Shown here one piece after another: positions 33,605-45,900 of a DNA stretch of 64,000 bases. Source of the DNA: Amphimedon queenslandica (taxonomy: Eukaryota; Porifera; Demospongiae; Haplosclerida; Niphatidae); contig NW_003546358.1 of NCBI RefSeq assembly GCF_000090795.2, forward strand, positions 40,739 through 104,738. The letters are read 5' to 3'. Below the pieces are notes generated by a model, which was not told where the DNA came from, searched no databases, and worked only from the letters and a program-made list of their open reading frames with translations. The stretch's first letter is position 1; each line of letters opens with the position of its first letter. A program made the position numbers and the translations under genes.

Positions 33605-35786
33605 TCATGACTCTCGATCACTACTGCTTGCAGTTCCTTCATAGTAACAGATATATAAAAAGTAGTCTGATTCTCTGTATTCCTGGTATAGTCTAGCCAG
33701 TGTGCTGTCAGTACCAGCCAATACATCATTATCAACATAAAGATAGAGAGGAGCATGTGATGGCCGTCTTAGCTTGTTGTTCATGTACTGAATAACATCA
33801 CTCACTAGGTATTAAAAAATGTATACATAATAATAATTATCTATGATCAAAAATAATACTGATATGTCCAAACTTGTAGCCACTTGTTACTTGTACATGT
33901 ACATGTACATGTAAGGGTTTCCCACAAAGCATGCTGCTGTGCTAAGTGTGCTTAAAACTTGAGCTGAAAAGACAGTACAGTAGATGGTATAGCTTTACAA
34001 ATACATGTATATAAAATATCCAATTTTGATGAAAATCAGTATCAAAAATTATTATAATGGAAAATTATCGCATAGCCATTTTTGATGAATTTGGCCCTAG
34101 ACCAAAGGATATAGCCTCCTGCCATTGGCCCAATTTTAATGGTGAATTCTTTCTTTTGATTTTTGGTAAAATACTCTGTAATGCATACATGTAGTTCAGG
34201 GCATAATATTTGAGAAAATTAAAAATCCACTGACAAGAAGCTTTATGAGCTCTATGCCAAAATCCAATAGGAAACGCCGTTGTTAGTAAAAGTACATGTA
34301 CATGTACATGTACATGCATAAACCATTTACATACATGTACACGTACATGTACATGTAAACGTACCTTTTGAAGAAGAAGGCAAAAGAAGTTTGAAGTTGT
34401 CAATGTCAGGCAAACCGGACTTATGTACCTTACCAATTATAACCTGATAAAAAGAGAATAGAAATGAACACTAAGTAAACAAATCTGTACATGACATACA
34501 GGGTTCACAATAGAAACTTTACTATGAAATTCTTATCCCAAATTCCAATTGAGCACTTTAGTTGCATACATGTACACGTAGCTTCATAAAGGATATTAAA
34601 AGCAACAAATTGATGAGCATGCAAATGCTATTAAAAAATAAAAGCCTAGGAATTCAGAATTAATTATTATTGAGTCAGACCAACCTACACATACACGTAC
34701 GTGTAGTCGTGTACATGTAAAATTAAATGCCAGCACAATGCCATAATGGATCCATGATGCCATCAGGAGATAGCATGTGCATCTATAAACTCCTTGCATT
34801 AGGTATGGTAATTATGAGATCAGCAAATGTGTAGTAGCAATACAAATTGTTGGAGTGAGCTAATGCTTAGCATACCATGTAGCATTTTATTTTGGTGGCA
34901 CTTTATTTTGGCAATCTCGCTGTAACATTGTAATTGGCGATTGTTAATTTGTCAATTTTTTATGTACACGTGCATTACTGAGCATGTGTATTAATGATTG
35001 GCGGTTTTAATATTGGTGATTCAGCCGCTGATTCTGCTTGCAGACCGCCAATCTCCAAAATAAAACTCAGCCAAATTAAAGTGCTATACGGTATACTGTT
35101 TTATTAGGCACAAAAATAAGAATGGTGAATAAACTTTGCAGAGAGAAATTCACTGAAATTCATGATAAAGCAATCAGCAAAGTTACCTTCATACAATAAC
35201 AGAACTGATGTAACTCTCAGTAGATAATATTTTCAAAGTGTTGAAATAATAATTATTATTACAAGAATTAAAAATAACAATTGATTCTATTTCAGCTAAT
35301 CTTCAGGTTCGTTTGCTTCCCACTGACTTAATATGATTAAGTAATTGTCAAATTTTTATTGTCCCTTCCGTGACTACTAAAAGCAATGGCAAATTTTTTG
35401 TATGACTAGTATATACCGGTACATGTATATACATGTTGAGATACATGTACAGTACACCAATTCAGTTGCCAAGCGTACTGCCACAGTCAATGCAAAGTGA
35501 CTATAGTAGGCCTAAGCAAAGTTAGAGATGCATTTCGTATGGGGAACAATGGCACTTTCTATAATAGCTAAACTTGTTGCTGGTTAAAACTAAGCAAATA
35601 GATAAAGGCCAATACAAGTGAGTTAAAATTTATCCAAATACAACTACACTACCATAGATCTACATTTATAAGTGTACTCACAGGTACTTTAGAAGGATGA
35701 TTCTTTAATGTTCTTTGCCCCTCCAATCTCCTTTGCTCAAAATCAGGCTTTTGAACCTTGTACTTGTATGTTACTTGAAACGCCAT
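33605..35786 (-). CDS. Divergent LC3/GABARAP (Atg8-family) ubiquitin-like protein
   Basis: Three exons with matching phases: 35786-35682 (MAFQVTYKYKVQKPDFEQRR to HPSKVP; donor GTGAGT), 34443-34365 (VIIGKVHKSGLPDIDNFKLL to SSSK; donor GTACGT) and 33804-33605 (VSDVIQYMNNKLRRPSHAPL onwards). The 127-residue product follows the LC3 pattern: basic N-terminal extension, FEQR, HPxKxPVII, the LPxxDxxKxLxP block, V-S-x-hydrophobic-x-x-hydrophobic and FLYxxY near the end. Atg8 proteins are cut by Atg4 after a glycine and joined to phosphatidylethanolamine on autophagosomes. In LC3 that glycine is the 13th residue counted from the F of FLYMVY. Here the tail reads FLYICYYEGTASSSDRES, so the only glycine is the 9th and serine occupies the usual place. 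Lipidation may be altered or lost. Transcribed head-to-head with B3GALT6. Confidence 0.85.
34873..35093. mobile_element. MITE in intron 1 of the LC3-like gene
   Basis: Left end taccatgtagcattttattt and reverse complement of right end taccgtatagcactttaatt. A second block, TTTTATTTTGG, is followed by related GAT.GGCG sequence in both arms. Length is about 221 bp, with no coding capacity. Confidence 0.75.
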
Positions 35787-35835
35787 TTTTTTAGGAAGGC
35801 GTGGCGACAAGTAGACCACACCCACGCTAGATGAG
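35787..35835. promoter_or_regulatory. Very short bidirectional promoter (LC3-like / B3GALT6)
   Basis: Only 49 bp separate the two start codons, which face away from each other. No TATA box is evident; the sequence contains ccacacccacgc. Because promoters need more room, the transcripts probably start inside each other's first exons or have extremely short 5' UTRs. Confidence 0.6.
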
Positions 35836-36870
35836 ATGAGATGTCGTTCTTCGAGATGCTGTCTCCTAATCTCTCTATTTTTCCTCCAAACCTTTTTTCT
35901 GCTATACTTCATGATCATCAGAAACTCAACAGCACATTTTAGCAGTGAACTAAAGCGGAAAGACTGTCTGTGTCAACTTAAAGATGATGTTAATAATCCA
36001 GAAGCTAGGAGCCACACTACTCCATTATCTCATAAATCTGAACATGCTTATCTTTTAGTAACTATTTTGTCTAGCCCCAATGCAAAGGAAAGAAGAGACT
36101 CAATTAGGAGTACTTGGATGCAAGGCTATGATACTCTGCACCCAAAAGTCCTAGTCAAGTTTGTGATTGGTGGATTGGGTGTTGCTGCCGGTGCACTATC
36201 CAGTGTGAGAGAAGAAGATAAACAATATGGCGACATTTTATTATTAGAGGATTTATATGAATCGTACCACAATTTAACTCTGAAAATATTGTGGACATTT
36301 GTATACGTATCCCACTCATTTAACGTCTCATATTTAATGAAATGTGACGATGATACATTTGTACTACTGGAACGTGTACTGGAAGAATTGGTTAAGCGAG
36401 ACAGTGACCACAGAACTAGTTTTTATTGGGGTTTCTTTAATGGTAGAGCAAGAGTGAAAAGGAAAGGGAAGTGGCAGGAGAGTGGATGGTTTCTAAGCAA
36501 TAATTACCTGCCTTATGCTCTTGGAGGTGGTTACATACTCAGTGGTGATTTGGTGGATAAAGTGGCTATTAATGCAGACAGTTTACAATTATATCAGTCA
36601 GAAGATGTGTCAGTTGGTGTGTGGTTGAGTAGTTTTAAGGCTGAAAGGAAGCATGATGTTCGTTTTAACACTGAGTATGTATCTCGTGGTTGTCTTAACG
36701 TTTACATTGTATCACATAAACAGTCCATTGCTGATATGAAGCTGAAGTATCAGAATATAAGGCTAATTGGTAAACAGTGTAATAAAGAGTATCAGACCAG
36801 GCTGTCTTATATTTATAATTGGACTGTTCCTCCTCTTGAGTGTTGTCAACGACTCACTGGCATACCTTGA
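35836..36870 (+). CDS. B3GALT6: Beta-1,3-galactosyltransferase 6 (GT31 family)
   Basis: Single-exon gene, as is B3GALT6 in vertebrates; 344 residues. Residues about 8-28 are a type II Golgi signal anchor (CCLLISLFFLQTFFLLYFMI). The catalytic domain starts near residue 72 (LLVTILSSPNAKERRDSIRS TW in two blocks). It contains YGDILLLEDLYESYHNLTLK, the metal-binding DDD at 171-173 (MKCDDDTF), FYWGFFNGRARVKRKGKW, YLPYALGGGYILSGDLV and SEDVSVGVWL (acidic pair at 256-257). The last three blocks are specific to B3GALT6 within the family. The enzyme adds the second galactose of the GAG-protein linkage tetrasaccharide in the Golgi, needed for proteoglycan synthesis. A polyadenylation signal AATAAA lies near 36926. 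The start chosen is the first ATG that leaves a full anchor; an ATG at 35831 stops at once. Confidence 0.92.
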   Translation: MRCRSSRCCLLISLFFLQTFFLLYFMIIRNSTAHFSSELKRKDCLCQLKDDVNNPEARSHTTPLSHKSEHAYLLVTILSSPNAKERRDSIRSTWMQGYDTLHPKVLVKFVIGGLGVAAGALSSVREEDKQYGDILLLEDLYESYHNLTLKILWTFVYVSHSFNVSYLMKCDDDTFVLLERVLEELVKRDSDHRTSFYWGFFNGRARVKRKGKWQESGWFLSNNYLPYALGGGYILSGDLVDKVAINADSLQLYQSEDVSVGVWLSSFKAERKHDVRFNTEYVSRGCLNVYIVSHKQSIADMKLKYQNIRLIGKQCNKEYQTRLSYIYNWTVPPLECCQRLTGIP

Positions 36871-36967
36871 TTAAAGTTGATGTATTATTTTGTATCTGCA
36901 TTGATAATATTATTATTCCATTACAAATAAAATGATTTTTTTGTTTCATTGTGTAATTATAATTATT

Positions 36968-39900
36968 CTAATCCTGACTGATCACTGGCATGGCTTGAAG
37001 GAATAACTGATGCTGCATTGTCACATCTCCTTTCAGTATTATCTATATTAATTGAGATTCATCAGGTAATTAATTCACAGTCCAACTTACATTTGTTTGA
37101 GCTTTAATAGTTGCACCCTATATCAAAGAAAGGAGTAGTGAGGTCACAGAATTATGCAACAATAAATGAAACCAAGGAGATGTATGTACCATTGAATCCT
37201 TTCTAGGATGAAATGTAATTTTGATGTCTTTAATCTCACCAGTATCTAATGAAGACTAGAAGAAAGGAAGAGGAAAAAACAGAAGCAGGGTAGAAGTGAC
37301 TTGATATACTGTGAATGCTATGTCCATTTACCTTCATTGGGTCAATAGTGAAGCACTTAGTATCAATAGGATTTCCCTGTAATGTTTCAATTGTGAACTC
37401 ACCCTTAGATTTTTTAGCAATTGATGTTTTCGCTGATCCTATCAACAACTGTTGACTAACACTATCTGTAGACTTGTATTGGAATATGAATAGCAATGGA
37501 TGAGAAGTCAGGGTACCACTACCACTAGCTGCTAAAGTGATTTAATGAAAACGATAAAAAGTACGTACATTAAATGTACACACTGTCATGCATTGTTTTA
37601 CTTGTATCAGTGGTATGTACTGCAGCCATTGACACGTCATTTGGCCCAATAGTTACTCCTCCTGTTGCATACATATTGCCAGATATTGACTGACCTCTAA
37701 GGGCAAGGGACGATATCTAGAAATGCATACATGTGTAAATATGCAGTTTCGTGTAGGTATAGAGATTAAAGACTTTACTTACACTGTACATGCTTACATG
37801 CACATATACATACCTTTTTATCATTGATTTCAATATGTAAATTCTCACTATACACACAGTCTGGCCTATCATGACTGAACTGAATATTGACTGTCAGAGT
37901 GGAATCTAAAGGAAGCATAATACAAAGTAAAGTGTTGATAAAACATACTGGGTGGTATGACATCAGAATAAGGAACACAAGTAAAGGCTGGTTGACCATT
38001 GCAATTACGTGAGCCTAAAAACAATAATTACTAAAATAAAACAATGAAACAATTAAGAAAGCATACATGTACATGTATGTGTAAATAGTTCAGGATTAAA
38101 TTAGTTTACATGTACAATACATGTATAGTATACAAGAGTAATGATGCATATACTGTACATGTACATGAATTACTTGACTCATCTGCCTCCATTTTTAAGC
38201 ACAACTCCACTTTTACTTCAGAAGTATTCTTAACTTGAATACTCTTTGATATTGTATCTCCTGCAGAAATATAGCCCCAGTCAACTGGTCCTTCCTCTGG
38301 GGTAACATGTACTATTGGCTCAATCCCTTGACCTAACAGTGTTAGCTCCAAGTATGATGATGTGCCATATCTCAACTTAAGTGTCTCGTAATACTAAAAA
38401 TTATTAAATAAGACATTACAGGGAGATAAAAGCTAGTGTACATGTACTTCCAAGTAATGACCAGCTATGATACTGTATGTACATGTACATGTACATGTAC
38501 ATGTACATGTATATGTATGCATTTACACTACATAATACCTTTCCGCTAGTTTCAGGCTCAAACTGTAATATCATTGAGTGTGTAGAGTTGGAGGGTATCT
38601 CTCTCAGTGAGTTTCTTATCTCAAACCCACTTCTCATACTAGTAGCAGTCACCTGTGACAATTAAATCACAAACATTTAAAATGTAGTGTCTGTGTGAGG
38701 ATACCTTCAATTTCTCTATTGACATGTTCTTTAGTACAACAGTCTTTTTACAATAGCTTCCTGAATAACAAAATGGGTATACTTACATGTACATGTGCAT
38801 GCTTTACATTTAATTATTTGTTCAATTATTCTTACCTACTCCAACATCTCCAAAATCAATAGTGGCACATCCATCATTAGACACAAGAAAAAGTGATGGC
38901 TTAATGGCAGTAGCTGATACATCAACATACAGTATCTCCTCTGGTCTATATAGTAATTAATGCTACTTAAAAGTCTCATTTCATAACTAAAACAATAGTA
39001 GCATACATGCACATAATATACATGTACATGTACATTGTACATGATGCACTTTACAGAAAATAAAATAAGAACAAGAAATAAATGATTTAGAATAATTTTC
39101 CACAACATGAACAATTGAACATGCAAATACATTGTACAATGTACATGCACTTTGGTAATAACACATGTCTGTACATGTACTGAATCATAATCACAAGCTG
39201 TATTAAAGCAGTTAATGTGCATGTACATACATTGTGCATATACACCCTGAACCCTGAACCATGTACATGCATAGGGCCAAGAAATATCACTGCAGGAACA
39301 AATATTATAAATAATGTACATGTACATTTAGATGTACATGTATATGTACATGTACATGAACGCATATTATTGTGTACCTGTACTCAATGATTCCTGGATG
39401 ATCAGTAATCTTGGTTTGTGGGTTAGATATGAAACATGGTATCATGCATCGATACTGAGCACATTCATATTCGTGCAGTAATTGATCATAGGCTTTCCAC
39501 CAAAAACGAGATCTATAGTATACAAGTATAATGCATAATGTAAAACACATGCTTTTGTAGAAGGAAGCATTTACCATTACACACACACACACAGACATGC
39601 ATGAAGCTTCATAGTACATGTACATGTACATATACTTTAAAATCCAAATAGAGTCAACAGAGACACAGTAGTGTACAGTACATGCACATCAAAATGTTAG
39701 TGTTGCTGTTCTTACATTTCACTGTTTGACACTTCACAAGCTTCTCCTTTATTATTATTAGTCTGTTCAATCTTCTGTTGTGATCCTGACATTAACGCAC
39801 TGTCTGAACACAATGAGCTACGATTACTAGCTTGACTTGTTGGGCGACCAGTTGTACGACGACCTTTTGATTTTGAAGATTTCTAAATAAAATACATCAA

Positions 39901-42900
39901 TTTCACTTAAGCATACAAGAAAATATGCACATAACAAACATACACTGTACGTGTAGTGTACGTGTACATGCAACTACATGTACATGTACACTGTACATGT
40001 ACATTGTACATTGAGTATTTCTGGAATAATTTTAGAAATAATGGGTGATTGTGAGAATTAGAAAAAAATTATTGTACAATTATAATGTGAATTCAGTGGA
40101 ACTAAAAAATCTAAAAACAAAAATTTTGTTGCATGGTAAAAAACAAAGATGGTACATTAGTTTTTAGTAGAGGAGAAGTTTTGTTATTGAAGGTACTATA
40201 ATGAAAAATATAAATGTACATATAAATGAACCATACACAATATTGCATACATGTACATGTATGTAGAATTGTACATACATGTACTGTGTACATGTACATG
40301 TATGTAAAATTTATGAAATATTTTTAAAAACATAACAAATTCATGTCATTTTAAAAATCTTTTATAGGAATCAAAAGTAAAAAAAGACAAAGTGCATGTA
40401 TATGTACATGTACATGTATAACTACATGTACATGTAAATTGCACACAGAATTTCTAAGTTGAACATGTAGTAGATCAGTCATTACTTACTGATTGCTTTT
40501 CTTCTTCTGCACTAGCTAATCTGTCCTCCTCTGCTTTCTTTGCAGCTATAGCAGCTGCATCCTTCTTTGCTAAAGCAATACTCCTGTCTTTGATACTTTG
40601 CTGATCAAGTTTAGGACTAAAACTGATCTCAATATCAATGCTCTAGCAAATGAAATTATGTGAGATACACAATGTAAGCATAATGTGTACATTGACAGTA
40701 CTGAGAAAGTACACATGAACAATTGTACATGTAAATGAATGTATGTACACACTGTATAGCTGGTAATTTTTTGAGAGGGAAATTTTTGCAAAACTGGCTC
40801 TGTAATAGCAATTACTATTATAATGGAACATTACAAAAAATTTAATAAATTGACACCCACCAATCTCGATACATTTGGCAAATTGTCAAAATTTTGCCCT
40901 TCCAAAATTACCAGATACAGTACATGTACTATATACATGTACATTGTACAATGTATGTAGTATCATGAAATACCAGTATGTATTGTACATGTACCTTGCC
41001 AGGATCTACAATCCCTACTGCTGGTGAAACTGATATTGGCAAGTTTTCTGAAGGAATATGAAATTCAAACAACCTGGAAGCTTTAAGAGGTGTTGGCCCT
41101 TTTGTGACTGCATTATGAGCTGAAGGAGTTGATGGATTGAGTATAGAAATACGAGATACACTGATAGTGTTCAATGGAGTATCATTAAAGAGTACAGTAG
41201 AGTGAGAGAGCCTCAAAGGAGTATGAATACCAGTACCTTTTACAGTTAGCTTGTACTCCCTACACAAATACATATATGGACATATATACATGTACATATA
41301 CAATGTACATGTAAATGCATACAACAAAGGTAGCAAAATAACAATTGATATTATGAGTTTGTTTTCCACTAGTTAGTTACCACAGGTCAGAATATACATG
41401 ATGTGCAAGCATTTGCAGCTGCTAATATTCACACATTTATTATTAGTGTTCCAACGACAGATAAAGATACGGCGAGACAGAGTGAGTAGAGTAGTTATGA
41501 AAGAACTGGTTAAAGCAGCACTTCAAAGAGACCAAGGATTAGTAACAGTAACACCTCAAGAACACTTAAGCAGGATGCTTTGCTTTAATATTGGGCAATT
41601 TTCAATAAAAATTGCATTTTTATTTATGGTCCCTGCTAGGCTTGGCTAATATTAGCAGCCGCAAATATATCTTGCCTTATGGCTTTACAAGAAAAGTACA
41701 TGTACATGTACATGTAGATGCATGCATGCAGATATTTACTTGTTTATCACAGTAAGACAGGATACAGTGTTAGTAAAATATTCTTTAGGAACATCTGGTG
41801 TAAATATTACATCAACTGAAAGTGTTTCATGAGGTAATAGAGTACCAAAGCCATCATTTGGTTGAACGGACAACCACTAACAAAAAACAATAATAACATA
41901 TACAGTACATGCATGTCCATAAAATTACGTTGAATGCATGTAATTTTATTGTAAGAATTCTACTTGTACAGTACAGTAAATGTGGTACATGCAGTCATGC
42001 ATACATTGTACATGTATACATGTATTTGGATTTGTACACTCATCTACACATGCATGTAATGCTTTGTACTTTGGGAAGGTGAACAAATCCAAAGTCTTGA
42101 GGTAAACAGCTTTTATTAGTTAACTGTATGCTGGTGTATACTGATTCATGTATTGTGCACTGTCCAAAGTCCAATGTTGTCTGTGAAAGACTAATATCAG
42201 ATTCTGTCACTGTTGCCATTACTGTAAAAGTAACTGGTGATGACTGTATAAAAAAGAATTAGAATACATGTAAATATGATAATACATTTTGCATGTACAT
42301 GTACATGTACAATGTACATGTTATTGGCACAATACTAAATATTGTACAGGTTCATGTACATGCATGTACAGTACATCAAGTATTCCATAATTTTAAAACT
42401 CACTTGTCCAGCTACAATTATACTAATAGGAACTTTGAGTGTCCCTCCTTCAAAGAGTTCGCTGGATTCTTCAGTCAGTAATGATGGTCGGGGAAGGAAT
42501 TTAAGTTGAGCTGTGAATGATGAGCCACCCTGAACAAGCCCATACTTTGGTATTATCTCCATGTGATCAGACACAAGAGAAGGAATAGAGAATGTAGCCT
42601 GCAAAGCTGTCCTTGACCTGAATTATTTAAAATACAAATAAAACATAATACATGTAATATACCAATACAACACAAGTACATGTACATGCAGAAATGTACA
42701 TGTAAATGGATCATATATCAAGAAAACTGCTAAACTTGTACCTGTTACATAGAACAACTGAATCTTGATAAAGCAGATCAGTCATGCAGATGTCTAAATC
42801 AATTACCTAAAAAGTGCATTGTGATTACAATTAATATTAAACCAATAACTAGCAAGAAGAACTATAATAATAAAACAATAATTATTTATAAAAACATTAA

Positions 42901-45900
42901 TACACATATTTACATGTACATGTATGTACAGTCAGTGCATGCTTCACCTCTCTCTCTGTATAAATTGGTAAATCAATGGCTTCACCAGTAGCTACTATAT
43001 GTATCTATCAACAAACGATTACTAGGAATAAAGACATTATGATCATTTACTGGTTCATTAGTAGTGCTTAAAACAAATTGTGACTGATAACTTCCAGAAA
43101 TCTTAGGACAGAACACAAGATCTAACACAACTGACGAATATGGATCTATCATTCCAGACCTTATCTAATAAAAGAAAAATGACAATTGCATGTAATGTGT
43201 ATGTACTGAACATGTACATGTATTCCTAAGCTTACTCCTTCGCTTATAGTGATGGGGCTGACATCATTCACTTTCTCTCCATTGTCCAAAGACTCTTCAC
43301 TAACAGCAAGAGTAACAGGATCATCTACTAGATTATCTTTGTCTTCTTTACTCTCAACTGCATCCTCTGTAGCATTAGTATCATTACCTTTCTCTTGTTC
43401 TGATTTCTTTGCTGAAGCTCTTCCTGGCTTCACTAGTTTTGTTTTAGTGTTGACAGATGAGATTGAATTAATGTCGACCAATGAGTGTGCATGCTGCTTA
43501 TCATCAAGTGCTCTGCCCATTTTCAGAAGCATTTTTTGATCTGAGGCATACTCTACTGTGCTCAATATACTCCTTTGGCTCTCTACTGATAGTGGGGCCT
43601 CTTCCTTATCAGTCAAATCTGATGCTTGTTTTGTATCACCACTAACTCCCTATAAAAGAAAGAATGATAAAGGGTGGCATAAAGACAGACTGAGACAAGC
43701 AAATATTGATCTACTATAGCACAACAAAGCACAAAGTCACCATGCAGTAAAACTAAACACAAACTCAAAATAAATCGTAGTTCATACATGTAACACAGTG
43801 TGTGATTAAAAAGGAAACTTACTGTTTCACTTAATGGTAGGAAAGTAAAATCAGTTGGTAGAGCTCCATTATTATGCACAGTGACTGATCTTTTAATGGT
43901 TTCACCAATACAAATTGGACCAAATTCAATTTCTGATTTATTTACCACCACCTTTAATACGAATGAGAATGATAACCCATGGAAATGACTGAAATATGGA
44001 CATTGTACACTGTACATATAGCTTTGAGTAATAGAACATTGTATAACACATTACGTCTAAATGTATCTACTGTACATTGTACTGTACATACATGTAGGAT
44101 TATATATATACATGTATATTATAAGTATCAAAATGAAAGTGTGCATTTTAAGGAACATACCAGGCATCTCTTAATAAGACACTTGACATTTATGGAAAAA
44201 GGTCCAGTTTGTGACATAAAATCAACAGATCCAATGATGTCCTCATTTACCTGATAATTTCAACAATCGTTAATAATTGTTATACTCTCATACATGCACA
44301 TAAGAACAATATGTACATGTGTGTATTTCATTTTCAACTCCTCACTTTAGGTTCAAAAGTAATTAACAGAGGGCATGTAATGCCAGCTGACATTGCACCA
44401 GGTGGAGTAAACCTAAATTGTTAATTTCTATAAATTTTATTCTGTACACAGTTCTCATACATGCACACACATGTGACTTAATGGACAAAGCGTCTTTAAA
44501 ATGTGCACATAATGTACATGTACACATGTACCATAGTTACTGTAAGATCAAAGGGACCGCCAGGTGGTACATAGGCCATGTACACCTAACCGCTGCCAGT
44601 TAACGATATTCACTGCAAGATAATGAGATTCATTGGAGTATGTACATCTGTAATGAAATTCATCGGGTGAGTTTATCTGTAATGAGATGCACGAGCGATC
44701 TGCGCATGCTTAGTATCCAGCACGTGGCAGAAAATGGCAGCATAGTAGGGGCGTTACTAGAATGCGGATCAGTGCGGATTGCTGCGGATCGTTCCGCACG
44801 CTGAACCAAGCACGTGAACGCGCGGAACGTGCACGGGCGTGTGCCTAGAATGCGGATCAACTCCCAAGNNNNNNNNNNNNNNNNNNNNNNNNNNNNNNNN
44901 NNNNNNNNNNNNNNNNNNNNNNNNNNNNNNNNNNNNNNNNNNNNNNNNNNNNNNNNNNNNNNNNNCGAGCAAAACACGCATCCGTCCCTGGTAGATCCCA
45001 TAGATCTTACAGTAAATATAGCACATATTATATGAACCATGGTTTCTCGGTGAGTATCAGTAATGTAAGACCTTCGCCCCTCGATGTCTGCCCTCGGCTT
45101 CGCCTCGGGCAGACATCTCGGGGCTCAGGTCTTACATTACTGATACACACCTCGAAACCATGGTTTATATAGTACATGTACATGTATGCAAATTGTTTTA
45201 ACCAATTTTAATGCTTTTCACATTTTGCATAACAAAAGTACATGCATGTACAATGTACATGTACATGTACATGTATGCATGAATGAAACAATTAAACAAC
45301 ATGTACATAAAACATATCAATTATGTTTATGTACACATACAACAAGCAATAAGCAGTGTGTGCAAATACATGTAAGAGATACAACGTAGTTAAATGTACA
45401 TGTCCTTTTAATTTACTGTCCACGTCTAAATTTAATTTACTTTTAATTTACTGTCATTTAAATGTACATATCAGGTATACATATATACATGTACATAAAT
45501 GAACAGGACAAAAATGAATAATGTTTGCATGTACATACATGTACTTGCATGGAAAAAAACTAACTCAATTTGTACGAAGTTTTTGAGATTATCACTGGCT
45601 CCAAGTAGTTTAACATGACTGATTGAATATGACACATTAGTTAACTGCACCTTCTTTTTATATACTTTTCCAACATCAAAATCCTAAAGTAACACACAAG
45701 TATAGAAAAATAATGGATCTGCCATGCTACAAAAATGAGAGCTAGCCTACATGCATACCATGTACTGTATATGTACAATGTACATATTCACATGTACATT
45801 TACAGTATTTCCAGTTCCTCCTGCATGATAAAGACTAATGGTGTAAAAGAGACATGCTCAATGTTACAATCCTACAATATTGGCATCTTTTATCTTTCTC

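Noticed and set aside
37070-37120. Stop at 37070 as the end of CFAP74
   Set aside because: A GTAAGT donor precedes it, and a phase-matched exon (36968-37042) continues the beta-strand pattern.
41398-41649. 83-residue plus-strand frame as a gene
   Set aside because: It lies within a MITE in a CFAP74 intron and shows no transposase or other motif.
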